40,908 nucleotides of DNA from assembly GCA_902518355.1 (NCBI GenBank), contig CABYFY010000013.1, positions 1 through 40,908 of the forward strand. The letters run 5' to 3'. Position numbers and translations under genes: made by a program. The notes under the pieces are model-generated. The model was not told the DNA's origin. It saw nothing but the letters and a program-made list of their open reading frames with translations, and did no database searches. Shown here piece after piece: positions 1-9,750 of this stretch. Each line of letters opens with the position of its first letter. Position 1 is the stretch's first letter. The stretch is from an uncultured Bacteroidota bacterium (GTDB lineage: Bacteria; Bacteroidota; Bacteroidia; Flavobacteriales; Flavobacteriaceae).

Positions 1-16
1 GCTGGAGATATAAAGT

Positions 17-403
17 TTAGCCCTCTAAAACCCCCTTTATATTCGGCTTAAAATAATTAGGCCCCTTTAGTACTTTCCCATCTTCTCTGTAAATTGGGTT
101 TCCATCAGCACCTAACTTACTCATATTACTATTTTGAATTTCGCTAAATATTTCATCGATTTTGTGTTGCATTCCATGTTCAATTATGGTTCCACAAAGA
201 ATGTAAAGCATATCTCCTAGTGCATCTGCAACTTCTACCATGTCATTATTGTTTGCAGCTTCAAAATATTCTTCATTTTCCTCCTTCATTAAATTAAATC
301 TTAATTTATTTTTATCTGTACCAAGATCAGCTTTAGGTTCGTCTAAGTAATCAAGTTTAAATGCTTTATGAAATTCTTTAACAGCTAATATTTTATCCTT
401 CAT
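17..403 (-). CDS. MazG-like nucleotide pyrophosphohydrolase
   Basis: A 128-residue all-alpha protein of the PRA-PH/MazG superfamily, which hydrolyses nucleoside triphosphates or phosphoribosyl-ATP to the monophosphate and pyrophosphate in the cytosol. The metal-binding pattern is visible: EExxE at residues 41-45 and ExxD at 57-60, with D64 following in a helix (ADALGDMLYIL). The C-terminal 35 residues form a tail ending in a GPNYFKPNI segment seen in bacterial homologues. A single domain of this length fits house-cleaning enzymes rather than HisE, and no his genes are nearby. The exact substrate cannot be read from the sequence. It is divergent from the small membrane protein at 446, with only 42 nt between them. 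Confidence 0.8.
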   Translation of the reverse strand: MKDKILAVKEFHKAFKLDYLDEPKADLGTDKNKLRFNLMKEENEEYFEAANNNDMVEVADALGDMLYILCGTIIEHGMQHKIDEIFSEIQNSNMSKLGADGNPIYREDGKVLKGPNYFKPNIKGVLEG

Positions 404-445
404 GACATTAAATTATTTTAATATTTATTAGTTTCGCAAAAAAAA

Positions 446-631
446 ATGTTTTCACAAGGTCAATTAGTTTTTGCAGTATTGTTCACAATATGTTTTTCTA
501 TAATACTATTTATGGCGTATAAGAAAGATGCTAAACTTCACAAAAAATACTATAAAGGAAGTGCTTGGGTACTATTAGCCTTCATAGCTTTTATAGGATT
601 AATAGCAACAATAAAATTTATTTTTGTCTAA
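446..631 (+). CDS. small two-helix membrane protein
   Basis: A 61-residue protein with two hydrophobic segments (about residues 6-24 and 40-60) separated by a basic loop (YKKDAKLHKKYYKGS). The lysine-rich loop predicts that both ends face the periplasm and the loop faces the cytosol. It resembles short conserved hypothetical proteins of Flavobacteriaceae, but no function is known to me. It reads away from the MazG-like gene and converges on the HupE-like gene 121 nt downstream. That gap holds only a weak 6-bp AT hairpin (684-699) without a T tract. Confidence 0.65.
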   Translation: MFSQGQLVFAVLFTICFSIILFMAYKKDAKLHKKYYKGSAWVLLAFIAFIGLIATIKFIFV

Positions 632-752
632 TATAAAATTTAAAAATTACCATCCTTAAAAAACAAGCAATCCTATCTCAAAACTATAAAATGTTATAGA
701 AAATTTGATTAAAGTAATGATCTAGTTATTAAAAAAATACTATTATTTATTA

Positions 753-1499
753 TCAAATTATTCTTTCAATAAACCAAAATAAACCAATGGCGGCAATTAT
801 TAGGGAAGCTGGTATTTTTATTTCATTGCTGTACCAGTTTTTTTTCATAATTAGTTTTATGAGTATAAAAGCTAAAAGTAAAACAGCCAACTGTCCAAAT
901 TCAACTCCGATATTAAATGCCAATAACATAGAAATAAAATTATCTTTTGGCAACCCATATTGTGTTAGAAGAGCTGCAAAACCAAGCCCATGTAATAAAC
1001 CAAATGCAAATACTATTGAATATCTCCATTTACTAGTTTCCTTGAAAAGAACATTTTCAATAGCTACCCAAACAATTGATAAGGCAATTATTGCTTCTAC
1101 AACATCTCCTCTGAGTTGAACAAAACCTTGAGCTGCAAGAATCAAAGTAATACTGTGAGCAACTGTAAATGCAGTTACTTGCCAAAGAAGTGCACGGAAG
1201 GTTATACATGAAAAAAATAGTCCAAGAACAAAAAGGATATGATCAATTCCCTGTGGAATTATATGTTCAAAACCAGCTTTGACAAAAATGTAAAACTTTT
1301 TATAAAATGGCATTGCTGCCAAGCGGCGAATCCTTTGTCTTTTTAAAGCAGCTCCATATTCTGCAGCTATCTCCTCATTTTCAAAATACATTTGACCACG
1401 TTCAATTTCTGCAATCATGAAATCTTCAGGATTATGAGAATGAGTGATAGAACAGCAGAAAAAGAAAAAACAAAAAAGAAAAAACTTAACAACTTTCAT
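753..1499 (-). CDS. HupE/UreJ-family membrane protein
   Basis: A 248-residue integral membrane protein of the HupE/UreJ type. An N-terminal hydrophobic signal (residues 1-20) ends in SHN. A soluble segment follows to about residue 70, then about six helices. The family signatures are present in order: GFEHIIPQGIDHILFVLG, FTVAHSITL, GLLHGLGFAALL and FNIGVEFGQ. Classical HupE/UreJ proteins sit in hydrogenase or urease operons and are linked to nickel, but neither enzyme is encoded here, so the substrate is unknown. The histidines in the EHIxxGxDH and AHS motifs are the likely metal ligands. It lies 22 nt downstream of the M3 peptidase on the same strand and is probably co-transcribed with it. 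Confidence 0.8.
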   Translation of the reverse strand: MKVVKFFLFCFFFFCCSITHSHNPEDFMIAEIERGQMYFENEEIAAEYGAALKRQRIRRLAAMPFYKKFYIFVKAGFEHIIPQGIDHILFVLGLFFSCITFRALLWQVTAFTVAHSITLILAAQGFVQLRGDVVEAIIALSIVWVAIENVLFKETSKWRYSIVFAFGLLHGLGFAALLTQYGLPKDNFISMLLAFNIGVEFGQLAVLLLAFILIKLIMKKNWYSNEIKIPASLIIAAIGLFWFIERII

Positions 1500-1521
1500 G
1501 TTGAAATGCTAGTTGAAAAAT

Positions 1522-3669
1522 TTATTCGCTTCCGTCTAATCCTCTAACCTTTAACAATGGCTCTATGACAGGTTTTCTGCCTCTAAAATCTACGAATAAA
1601 TCCATAGCTTCTTCAGTTGAACCCATCGAGTATATACTAGATCTCAATTTTGAAGAAAGATTTGGATCAAAGACATCTCCTGCTTCTTTAAATGCTTCAA
1701 ATGCATCAGAATCAAGAACGGCAGCGTGAACATAGCTATAATAACCTGATGAGTATCCACCAGAGAATATGTGAGCAAAATATGTGGTTCTATATCTTGG
1801 TGCTATTTCTCCAATCAATCCAACTTTTTTCATAGATTCAGATTCAAACTTATTTGCGTCTTTAAGCTCATCATCTGCAGAAATTGTATGCCAATCCATA
1901 TCTAATAATGAAGCAGCTAAATATTCCGTATTAATAAATCCTTGATTGAATTTAGAAGCATTTAATAATTTTTCAATTAATTCATCAGGAATTGGTTCAC
2001 CAGTCTCATAGTGTGTGGCAAAAGATTTTAATACTTGAGGCTCACTTGCCCAGTGTTCAAGTAACTGAGAAGGTAATTCAATAAAATCTCTTGGACCAGA
2101 TGTACCTGCCATACTTCCATATTTCACATCGGTTAAAGTACCGTGCATCGCATGGCCGAACTCATGAAATAATGTCACCACGTTATCAAAACTTAATAAA
2201 GCTGGATCATCACCAACAGGCGCAGGGAAATTACATACATTCACCACAATTGGGCGTTCTCTTCCGTCAAGATTTGACTGTCCCTTAAAACTACTCATCC
2301 AAGCTCCACCACGTTTATTAGACCTGGTAAAATAATCTCCGATAAAAATTCCTAAATGACTACCGTCCTTATCTGTAACTTCCCATATTCTTGCATCTGG
2401 GTGATAAAGATCTATGTCAAAAATTTCAGTAAAGTTTAATCCCCATAATTTATTGGTGGTATTAAAAACACCCTGAAGTACATTATCTAAAGATAAATAG
2501 GGTTTAATAGCGGATTCATCTAAATCATATTTTTCTTTACGAACTTTTTCAGAGTAATGCCACCAATCCCATGCAGCTACTTTAAAATCATGGCCTTCTG
2601 AATCAGCAACAGCTTGCATATCAGCAACCTCAACCTTGGCTCTTTTAACAGCTGGTTTCCATAGTTTATACAATAAGTCATATACTTCCTCTGGAGTTTT
2701 TAGCATGTTATCATCTAGGATAAAATGAGCGTGTGTTTTATATCCCATGATTTGAGCTCTTTCAGCACGGAGTTTAGCAATTTGAGCAGCAATTTCCTTG
2801 TTGTCTGTATCATTATTATTATCTCCACGCATCACATATGAATTATATAATTTTTCTCTCAAATCCCTTCGCGTTGATTCTGTTAAAAAAGGATACATAC
2901 TACTTCTGTGTGGAGTAAAAACATATTTGTCATTGTATTTATCTTTTTCTTCATCAGACTCAGCTGCATCCATTTTCTGTGAAGCTGCATCAGCTGCTGC
3001 CGCTATTACTCCTTCGGATAAACCTTCTAAATCTGATGCTTCCAAAATAAGTTCAAAACCATTTGTTTCTGCTAAAAGGTTTTGACCAAAAGAAGTTGAT
3101 AGACCAGAAATTTTTGAATTAATCTCAGATATTCTTTCTTTCTGATCTTCACTTAATAATGCACCACTACGTACAAACCCCTTTCTTGTATCATTTAACA
3201 ATTTAGTTTGTTTTTTGGTCAAATCAAGATTTTCTCTGTTTTGCCATATTGCATTAACCCTATTAAATAAACCTTCATTTAAAGAGATTTTATCATAGTG
3301 TGCTGAAAGCATTGGGCTTAACTCACGCTGTAATTCTTGTAATTTAGGGTTGGTATTAGAACTAGCTAAATTTGAAAATACACGTCCTACCTTAGAAAGT
3401 AATTGTCCTGTTCTTTCAAGTTCCTCTATGGTATTAGCAAATGTTGGAGCTTCAGGATTATTGACAATTGCGTCAATTTCTTCAAGATTTTCTTTCATCC
3501 CTTGTTCATATGCTGGCATATAGTGCTCGTCCTTGATGTCTAAAAATGGAGGTACTTCATATGGTGTATTCCATTCTTGGAAAAATGGGTTAATATTTGG
3601 ATCCATCTTTGATTCTTGTTGACAGCTTACAATAAAAAGTAAGGCCGTAATTAAAATTAGTCTTTTCAT
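1522..3669 (-). CDS. dcp: M3 family peptidyl-dipeptidase, lipoprotein
   Basis: A thermolysin-like zinc peptidase of family M3 (Dcp/oligopeptidase A type) that cleaves dipeptides or short peptides. The open frame extends to 3714, but the first 15 codons lack signal character. I chose the ATG at 3669 because it starts a good lipoprotein signal (MKRLILITALLFIVSC, lipobox IVS-C), giving 715 residues. From that start the zinc site HEFGH is at residues 502-506, with His502, Glu503 and His506 in TLFHEFGHAMHG. Further M3 blocks follow, including the C-terminal FSGGYSSGYYSYVHA segment with conserved Tyr and His. The signal predicts attachment to the periplasmic side of a membrane, unlike cytosolic E. 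coli OpdA. It is probably co-transcribed with the HupE-like gene. Confidence 0.9.
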   Translation of the reverse strand: MKRLILITALLFIVSCQQESKMDPNINPFFQEWNTPYEVPPFLDIKDEHYMPAYEQGMKENLEEIDAIVNNPEAPTFANTIEELERTGQLLSKVGRVFSNLASSNTNPKLQELQRELSPMLSAHYDKISLNEGLFNRVNAIWQNRENLDLTKKQTKLLNDTRKGFVRSGALLSEDQKERISEINSKISGLSTSFGQNLLAETNGFELILEASDLEGLSEGVIAAAADAASQKMDAAESDEEKDKYNDKYVFTPHRSSMYPFLTESTRRDLREKLYNSYVMRGDNNNDTDNKEIAAQIAKLRAERAQIMGYKTHAHFILDDNMLKTPEEVYDLLYKLWKPAVKRAKVEVADMQAVADSEGHDFKVAAWDWWHYSEKVRKEKYDLDESAIKPYLSLDNVLQGVFNTTNKLWGLNFTEIFDIDLYHPDARIWEVTDKDGSHLGIFIGDYFTRSNKRGGAWMSSFKGQSNLDGRERPIVVNVCNFPAPVGDDPALLSFDNVVTLFHEFGHAMHGTLTDVKYGSMAGTSGPRDFIELPSQLLEHWASEPQVLKSFATHYETGEPIPDELIEKLLNASKFNQGFINTEYLAASLLDMDWHTISADDELKDANKFESESMKKVGLIGEIAPRYRTTYFAHIFSGGYSSGYYSYVHAAVLDSDAFEAFKEAGDVFDPNLSSKLRSSIYSMGSTEEAMDLFVDFRGRKPVIEPLLKVRGLDGSE

Positions 3670-3776
3670 ATTAGGGTTATTAAGTGAACTAGTAAATATA
3701 GGGCTTTTTGGCATTATTTCTTATAATAATCAACGATGATTAAACAATTAATTTTAAATTAGTTAAGACAATAATT

Positions 3777-4145
3777 ATGAAAAGTTTTCTTTTAGTTTTT
3801 TTAGGTGGTGGTTTGGGTAGCAGTCTCAGATATTTAGTGACAATTGCAATGAACCAATACTCAAAAGTTTTACCATTTGGGACATTTACTGTTAATATAC
3901 TAGGATGTCTGTTGATTGGGCTTATATTAGGATATGCTCAAAAGGAAAATACACTTACATCTAATCAAACACTTTTATTAGCCACTGGGTTTTGTGGTGG
4001 ATTTACTACATTTTCAGCCTTTGCAAATGAGAATTTGGAACTAATAAAAAATGGAGAAATTTTGAATTTTTCCGTTTATACTATTGGTTCCATTTTAGTT
4101 GGGGTTTTGGCTGTTTTTATTGGTTTTTATCTTACCAATCGATAG
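3777..4145 (+). CDS. crcB: fluoride exporter CrcB/Fluc
   Basis: A 122-residue, four-helix protein of the Fluc/CrcB family, which forms dual-topology dimers that let fluoride leave the cell. Diagnostic motifs are GGGLGSSLRYL near the N-terminus, FGTFTVNILGCLLIG (residues 39-53, with the pore Asn) and GFCGGFTTFSAFANE (around residue 74, with the phenylalanine-box residues). A single complete copy fits a homodimer, and no second crcB is nearby. It lies 107 nt from the start of the divergent M3 peptidase. I found no fluoride-riboswitch consensus in that gap. Confidence 0.93.
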   Translation: MKSFLLVFLGGGLGSSLRYLVTIAMNQYSKVLPFGTFTVNILGCLLIGLILGYAQKENTLTSNQTLLLATGFCGGFTTFSAFANENLELIKNGEILNFSVYTIGSILVGVLAVFIGFYLTNR

Positions 4146-4147
4146 TT

Positions 4148-4753
4148 TTAATAGCTTGAAATAAAATTCTTAACCCCTGCCTCTACCCTGAAATTTAATA
4201 AGTTTTCCCTAGGTACAATTGGGCACGAAAAATTTTCATCATAAACACATTGAGGGTTATACGCACGATTGAAGTCAATTAATATTGAATCATTATCATA
4301 TTGATATAAATCGATATATCTACCTCCACCATAAGTTTCATATCCATTGGTTTGATCTAAAAATGGAAGAAATAAATAGTTATCATATTCTTCTACATCC
4401 AAATAATCAAGGTTTTCATATGCAGTTAATGTGTATTTTTCATCATTTAGATTAAATATTAATGAACCGTACTTTCTAAAGTCAGCAGGTGTGTCTGTGG
4501 TTGTTTTCATTTTAAAAGGAGGGCTATCAGGGGTTTCTTGAATTTTAGCATAAACAACATATAACGAATCAAATTCAAAAAAATCAAGTCCTCTGAAATT
4601 TTTCAAATCCCTTGGCTTTAATGGTGAGACAGAGGCATCTTTAAAATAATTATTAACCTGCTTTTGATAATCTGTCAAATTAAAATCTTCATACCTCTTT
4701 TCACCTCTGCAAGAAAAAAATAGACAAAAGATAAAAATTAACACTATTCGCAT
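4148..4753 (-). CDS. DUF1684 lipoprotein
   Basis: A 201-residue protein with a lipoprotein signal ending in LFFSC (Cys15) and the DUF1684 signature YGGGRYIDLYQ, DFNRAYNPQCVYD, SCPIVPRENLL, followed near the C-terminus by a VEAGVK motif. The clustered Cys residues in the NPQCxYDENFSCP block are typical of the family. Its function is not established. The signal suggests it acts in the periplasm or at the outer membrane. Its stop lies 2 nt from the convergent crcB stop, so the two messages must overlap. The gene is divergent from the M14 carboxypeptidase, with 80 nt between the starts. Confidence 0.85.
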   Translation of the reverse strand: MRIVLIFIFCLFFSCRGEKRYEDFNLTDYQKQVNNYFKDASVSPLKPRDLKNFRGLDFFEFDSLYVVYAKIQETPDSPPFKMKTTTDTPADFRKYGSLIFNLNDEKYTLTAYENLDYLDVEEYDNYLFLPFLDQTNGYETYGGGRYIDLYQYDNDSILIDFNRAYNPQCVYDENFSCPIVPRENLLNFRVEAGVKNFISSY

Positions 4754-4833
4754 TCCGTAAAATTAAAAATATACTTCAAAAACAAATCAATTAATTTTAA
4801 TTATTAAATTTATAATTCTTCAAAATTAAGATT

Positions 4834-7356
4834 ATGAGATTTACAATTATATTTTTTGCATTTATTATCAGCCTGAATACAATTACGGCCCAGGACTATT
4901 TTTTAGAAAATAATGGTCCATATGATGAAAACATCCAAAGTCCAGAAGAATTTCTTGGTTATAAAATTGGATTTGAACATACACGGCACGATATGATTGT
5001 AGCCTACTTCAATTATTTATCAAATGTTTCAGAAAAAGCCAACCTCATTAAATATGGAAAATCTCATGAGGGAAGACATTTAATTATGCTTGCTATTTCA
5101 TCAACTGAAAATTTGAAAAACCTAGACAAAATAAAAAGAGAGCATCTTAAATATACAATTCCAGGTGAAAAAATCGAAGTTGATGGAACTCTTCCTGTGA
5201 TTATAAATTTAGGATACAGTGTTCACGGAAATGAGCCATCAACATCAGAAGCTGCAATATTAGCAGCATATACACTAGTTGCATCAAATAATTCCAAAAT
5301 AAAAAAATTGATATCAAAATCCATAACTTTTATTGATCCGACTAAAAATCCTGACGGCAGAGATAGACATTCACAGTGGGCAAATAGGTACAAATCAATT
5401 AATCTTGTAGCTGACAGTAATGATGCTGAACACAATGAAGCTTGGCCGGGGGGTAGGACGAATCACTACTGGTTTGATCTAAACAGAGATTGGTTATTAG
5501 CAATTAATCCTGAAAGCAGAAGCAAATTGAATTGGTATCACAGCTGGTATCCTAACGTTGTTGGAGATTTTCATGAAATGGGAACAAATAGTAATTATTT
5601 CTTTGAGCCAATGAAAAGAAATGCATCATTAAAGCCATTGATACCAGATGAAAACTATAGTGTTTTAAGTCCAATATTTGCAGAATACTATGTAAAAGCA
5701 CTTGATAGTATTGGTTCCTTTTACTACACAAAAGAATCATTTGATGAAACTTATCCTGGTTATGGTTCCTCATACCCTGATGTACAAGGTGCTGTTGCAA
5801 TACTATTTGAACAGGCAAGCTCAAGAGGACATTTACAAGAAACTAACTATGGTACAATGTCATTTGAATTTGGAATAAGAAACCAATATTTATCAAGTAT
5901 AGCTACTGTTGAGGCGGCTGTTGATAATAAATTATTATTGAGAGACTATCAGAAAAGATTTTTCAATTCATCAGTAAATGAATTCAAAAATGAAAAGATT
6001 AAAGCTTATGAATTTGGTGATATGTATGATCAAAACAGAAACAAAGCTTTCATTGATAAATTATTAATTCATAATATCAAAGTATATAACAGCAAAGGAA
6101 AATTTGTTGTACCTGTCAATCAGCCACAATCCAGAATGGTCAAAAATTTCTTTGAGACACATAGTAAATACGTTGACAGTGTATTCTATGACGCATCAGC
6201 TTGGAGTGTTTCAAATATGTATAATATGAAATCAAAAGAACTTAAAAGTTTTTTTGGTGAATCTGAAATTAGAAGTGCTAAAGACTTTGTGAAAAATTTA
6301 AAGCCAAAAAAGTCTAAATATGCTTACATACTAGACTGGGATGATTATAACTCCCCTGCCGCATTGAATCACTTACAAAAAAATGGGATTATAACATACT
6401 CAGCATTCAAACCATTCACCTTAAAAGTTAATAACACAACCTCATTAAAGAAATTTAATTATGGATCAGTTTTAATTCCTGTGAGTAAGCAAAATATATC
6501 CCCTGATAAGTTATTTGATATTATAATCGAAATGCAAAATAAATATGAAGTTCCTGTTTATAATTCAGAATCGGGCTACAGTGTAAGTGGAATTGATTTA
6601 GGAAGCAATAATTTCAGAATTAATAAGCCTGTTAAGGTTGCTTTATTAGTTGGAGATGGAATCAATGCGTATGAAGCTGGAGAGGTTTGGCATCTGCTAG
6701 ATACAAGAATCGGTTTACCATTAACTAAATTAAAACTTAGTCAATTTCCGGGCATATCATTAAAAAAATATACGACTCTGATAATGGTTTCAGGTTCTTA
6801 TAAACAATTAGGAGAAGATGAAGTAAAAAAGATAAAAAAATGGGTTGAGGAAGGAAATACCCTAATTACAATAGCCAGAGGTTCAAGTTGGGCAATCAAT
6901 AGTGAATTAATAAATGAAAGTTTAGTAGAGTCAAAAAAAGATTCAAATTATTCAAGAAAAAGATATGTTGATTCAAGTGAATATATTGGAAGGGAAAAAA
7001 TTGGAGGTTCAATCCTAAGTATTGATCTTGATTTAACTCACCCCATTTCATTTGGCTACAACGATAATTCTATTCCAGTGTACAAGAATAATAATGTGTT
7101 TATAAATAAAACTAAAGATGAATACTCATCTGTTGCTGTCTATTCTGATGGCTTTCACATTGATGGATATATTTCTGAATTAAACAGAAAAAATTTTATA
7201 CCTGGTGCCGCATCTATTGTTATTTCGAAAATTGGTGCTGGCCGGGTTGTAGTATTTGCTGACAATCCTAACTTTAGGGGTACTTGGTATGGAACAAATA
7301 AATTATTTCTGAATGCAATATTTTTAGGCAATAATATTTCAGTACCAACTGATTAA
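4834..7356 (+). CDS. M14 family zinc carboxypeptidase, secreted
   Basis: An 840-residue exported peptidase. A signal peptide (residues 1-19, ending TITAQ) precedes an M14 domain whose zinc ligands are visible: HGNE (His131, Glu134) and His247 in GDFHEMG. A plausible catalytic glutamate is Glu345 in SFEFGIRNQY. The N-terminal GKSHEGRHLIML block is also typical of family M14. The C-terminal third (about 600-840) carries a glutamine-amidotransferase-like fold (KVALLVGDGINAYEAGE, then VEEGNTLITIARGSS), as in other large Bacteroidota M14 proteins. It probably degrades peptides outside the cytosol and feeds on marine protein. It converges on the DUF4396 gene with a 6-nt gap. Confidence 0.88.
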   Translation: MRFTIIFFAFIISLNTITAQDYFLENNGPYDENIQSPEEFLGYKIGFEHTRHDMIVAYFNYLSNVSEKANLIKYGKSHEGRHLIMLAISSTENLKNLDKIKREHLKYTIPGEKIEVDGTLPVIINLGYSVHGNEPSTSEAAILAAYTLVASNNSKIKKLISKSITFIDPTKNPDGRDRHSQWANRYKSINLVADSNDAEHNEAWPGGRTNHYWFDLNRDWLLAINPESRSKLNWYHSWYPNVVGDFHEMGTNSNYFFEPMKRNASLKPLIPDENYSVLSPIFAEYYVKALDSIGSFYYTKESFDETYPGYGSSYPDVQGAVAILFEQASSRGHLQETNYGTMSFEFGIRNQYLSSIATVEAAVDNKLLLRDYQKRFFNSSVNEFKNEKIKAYEFGDMYDQNRNKAFIDKLLIHNIKVYNSKGKFVVPVNQPQSRMVKNFFETHSKYVDSVFYDASAWSVSNMYNMKSKELKSFFGESEIRSAKDFVKNLKPKKSKYAYILDWDDYNSPAALNHLQKNGIITYSAFKPFTLKVNNTTSLKKFNYGSVLIPVSKQNISPDKLFDIIIEMQNKYEVPVYNSESGYSVSGIDLGSNNFRINKPVKVALLVGDGINAYEAGEVWHLLDTRIGLPLTKLKLSQFPGISLKKYTTLIMVSGSYKQLGEDEVKKIKKWVEEGNTLITIARGSSWAINSELINESLVESKKDSNYSRKRYVDSSEYIGREKIGGSILSIDLDLTHPISFGYNDNSIPVYKNNNVFINKTKDEYSSVAVYSDGFHIDGYISELNRKNFIPGAASIVISKIGAGRVVVFADNPNFRGTWYGTNKLFLNAIFLGNNISVPTD

Positions 7357-7362
7357 ATGGTT

Positions 7363-7782
7363 TTAATGACATCCGTATCCCCATTTTTTTAATCTGTAAT
7401 AGTTATATGGAAGTGGAGTTATAAATCCAGCAAATAACATAATTGGAATAACCCACCAAGTTAACATAGCACCCCCCGTTAAAAGAACATCTATTAAATT
7501 CATGGAAACTTCCATTGCTATCATACTGATAAAACTCATACCAATTGCTACTTTAAAAGCCTCTTTCAAAATCATTTGTCTTGAAAGAATAAATGTTTCC
7601 AATAAAATACTTGTTATTAAGCCATTGACGATTGCTAAACTCATTACTTGCCAGGTTAACAAAGTGTGTTCAATGTTCTGAAAGTAAAATATGGTTCCAA
7701 AATCACCAATGCTACATCCCAACAAACACCATAGTGTATTAACAGATGCCTTACTCCAAGTATGTTTACAATACCAATTCAT
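7363..7782 (-). CDS. DUF4396 membrane protein
   Basis: A 139-residue protein with four predicted helices. The motifs fit DUF4396: a first helix containing GCSIGDFGTIF, a third helix with SMIAMEVSMNLID and a C-terminal PLPYNYYRLKKWGYGCH. The conserved Cys and His near both ends could bind metal, but this is not demonstrated and the function is unknown. It lies 50 nt downstream of pyrF on the same strand. An exact TAGTTTTG (minus strand, 7793-7800) sits just before its start but lacks a TTG partner at the right distance, so it may be read with the purine/pyrimidine operon. Confidence 0.72.
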   Translation of the reverse strand: MNWYCKHTWSKASVNTLWCLLGCSIGDFGTIFYFQNIEHTLLTWQVMSLAIVNGLITSILLETFILSRQMILKEAFKVAIGMSFISMIAMEVSMNLIDVLLTGGAMLTWWVIPIMLFAGFITPLPYNYYRLKKWGYGCH

Positions 7783-7832
7783 TTTAGTAAATCAAAACTA
7801 TAAAGACAGAAAGATTAAATAACTTCATAAAT

Positions 7833-8654
7833 TTATTTTCTTTCTGATAAAATAGCACTCATTTGAGCTTGAAGAATCATGGCTTGATTTGCAGCAGCAA
7901 TCGCAAAGTCATCGTCTGTAGAAGCATAAATAATTGACCTTGATGAGTTAACAATTATCCCAATATTATCGTTAAATGCATGTTTACAAACTTCGATTAA
8001 ATCTCCACCCTGGGCACCTATTCCTGGAATCAATAAAAAGTGATCAGGTATTTCACTTCTTATCTTATTGATAAAATCAGTTTTTGTTGCGCCAACAACG
8101 TACATCATATTATTATGATTACCCCACAATTTTGAAGATTTTATCATTTCCATAAAAATGAAATCACCATTTGAAGTTTTGAGCTGAATATCCTCAGCTC
8201 CAATATTTGAAGTTAAACCAAGTAAAATCGATATCTTATTTTTGAATTCCAAAAATGGTTTCACTGAGTCCGAACCCATATATGGATTGATAGTTAGGCT
8301 ATCAAAATTCATTTCTGTAAAAAATGATTGAGCATACATTTTACTTGTATTACCAATATCACCCCTTTTAGCGTCAGCTATTGTAAATATTTCTGGATGG
8401 TTATCATTAATATAATCAATGGTTTTTTTCATGGATTCCCAACCATTTACTCCATGAGACTCGTAAAATGCAGTATTTATTTTATATGCAACACAGTATT
8501 TATTTGTGTGATCAATAATTGACTTATTAAAAGAAAAGATCGGATCATCTTCATTTAATAAAAATTTTGGGATTTTATCTATGTCGGTGTCAAGACCAAC
8601 ACATAAAAAAGAATTTTTATTTTTTATTTGAATTATTAGATCCTCTAATTTCAT
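7833..8654 (-). CDS. pyrF: orotidine 5'-phosphate decarboxylase, type 2
   Basis: Decarboxylates OMP to UMP, the last step of de novo pyrimidine synthesis, in the cytosol. The 273 residues match the longer type-2 form found in Bacteroidota. Motifs in order are FLCVGLDTDIDKIP near residue 17, the catalytic DAKRGDIGNTSK (Asp-Lys-Asp array), TINPYMGSDSV and LIPGIGAQGGD at the phosphate-binding loop. Its ATG directly follows the prfA TAA with no intervening base, which suggests translational coupling. It is the third gene of a purM-prfA-pyrF operon. Confidence 0.96.
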   Translation of the reverse strand: MKLEDLIIQIKNKNSFLCVGLDTDIDKIPKFLLNEDDPIFSFNKSIIDHTNKYCVAYKINTAFYESHGVNGWESMKKTIDYINDNHPEIFTIADAKRGDIGNTSKMYAQSFFTEMNFDSLTINPYMGSDSVKPFLEFKNKISILLGLTSNIGAEDIQLKTSNGDFIFMEMIKSSKLWGNHNNMMYVVGATKTDFINKIRSEIPDHFLLIPGIGAQGGDLIEVCKHAFNDNIGIIVNSSRSIIYASTDDDFAIAAANQAMILQAQMSAILSERK

Positions 8655-9722
8655 TTAGTTATTTGCTTTTAATATTTCAGAATTTTCAGCTAACATTAGC
8701 TCATCAATTATTTTTTGAATATCACCGTTTATTATTTTTGGTAAATCATACAGAGTTAAACCAATTCTATGTTCCGTGACTCTACCCTGAGGATAATTAT
8801 ATGTTCTAATTTTTGCGCTTCTATCTCCAGAAGATACCATACTTTTTCTTTTCAAAGAATCGGCTTGCCTTCTTTTTTCAACCTCTAATTCATATAGTCT
8901 TGTTCTTAACACCTTCAGCGCTTTATCAAGATTCTTGTGTTGTGATTTTTGATCTTGACAACTTACAATAATTCCGGTTGGCTCATGATGTAATTTTATA
9001 GCAGAATAGGTTGTATTTACCGACTGACCACCAGGACCAGTGGATGTAGTTCTTTCAATTCTAACATCTTGCATGTCTAACTCAACATCAAACTCTTCTG
9101 CCTCGGGTAAAACTATTACAGTTGCTGCACTAGTATGTACTCTTCCCTGTGTTTCCGTTTGAGGAACCCTTTGAACTCTATGAACACCAGCTTCAAATTT
9201 TAAGTTTCCATAAACATCCTCTCCATTTACCTCAAATATAATCTCTTTATATCCTCCCGAGGTCCCCTCGTTCAAATCAACCAAATTAACAGACCAATTT
9301 TTAGATTCAGAAAATTTAGTATACATCCTATATAAATCTCCAGCAAAAATACTTGCTTCATCACCTCCAGTTCCAGCACGAATTTCAACAACAACATTTT
9401 TGGAATCGTCAGGATCTTTAGGGATAAGTAAAACCTTAAGATCCTCCTCTATTTTTGGTAGCTCAGCTTCTACTTCTTCTAGTTGCATTTTAGCCATTTC
9501 AATCATTTCATCATCTTTCTCAATTGAAATTATTTCTTGAGCTTCTGATTTATTTGCAATCAAATTTTTATAAACTTCTCCCTTGTCAATTATTTTTTTT
9601 AGGTCTTTATACTCCTTGGAAATCTGAATATATCTTTTTTGATCAGAAATTATATCTGGCTGAATAATTAGTTCGCTTAATTCAGCAAATCTGTTCTCGA
9701 CTAATTTTAATTTTTCTACCAC
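8655..9722 (-). CDS. prfA: peptide chain release factor 1
   Basis: Class I release factor for UAA and UAG stop codons, 355 residues (normal length). The GGQ motif, whose Gln is methylated in other bacteria, is in [14 protein letters not shown]. The decoding PxT motif appears as [18 protein letters not shown]. The N-terminal coiled-coil domain (residues 1-100) is followed by the domain 2/3 boundary near [13 protein letters not shown]. It lies 28 nt downstream of purM and directly abuts pyrF. Confidence 0.97.
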   Translation of the reverse strand: MVEKLKLVENRFAELSELIIQPDIISDQKRYIQISKEYKDLKKIIDKGEVYKNLIANKSEAQEIISIEKDDEMIEMAKMQLEEVEAELPKIEEDLKVLLIPKDPDDSKNVVVEIRAGTGGDEASIFAGDLYRMYTKFSESKNWSVNLVDLNEGTSGGYKEIIFEVNGEDVYGNLKFEAGVHRVQRVPQTETQGRVHTSAATVIVLPEAEEFDVELDMQDVRIERTTSTGPGGQSVNTTYSAIKLHHEPTGIIVSCQDQKSQHKNLDKALKVLRTRLYELEVEKRRQADSLKRKSMVSSGDRSAKIRTYNYPQGRVTEHRIGLTLYDLPKIINGDIQKIIDELMLAENSEILKANN

Positions 9723-9750
9723 TACTTAATTTTTTCAGATCTTATCCAAT

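Noticed and set aside
684-699. Hairpin CTATAA/TTATAG as a terminator
   Set aside because: Stem is only AT pairs and no T tract follows.
753-1499. Assignment of the HupE-like protein as a nickel transporter
   Set aside because: No urease or hydrogenase genes are present and the family's ion is not proven, so only the family name is given.
3670-3714. N-terminal extension of the M3 peptidase to 3714
   Set aside because: The extra 15 residues would bury the clear lipoprotein signal that starts at 3669.
3670-3776. Fluoride riboswitch upstream of crcB
   Set aside because: The gap has none of the conserved GGCGATGG/CCGCC-like elements of the crcB motif and is AT-rich throughout.
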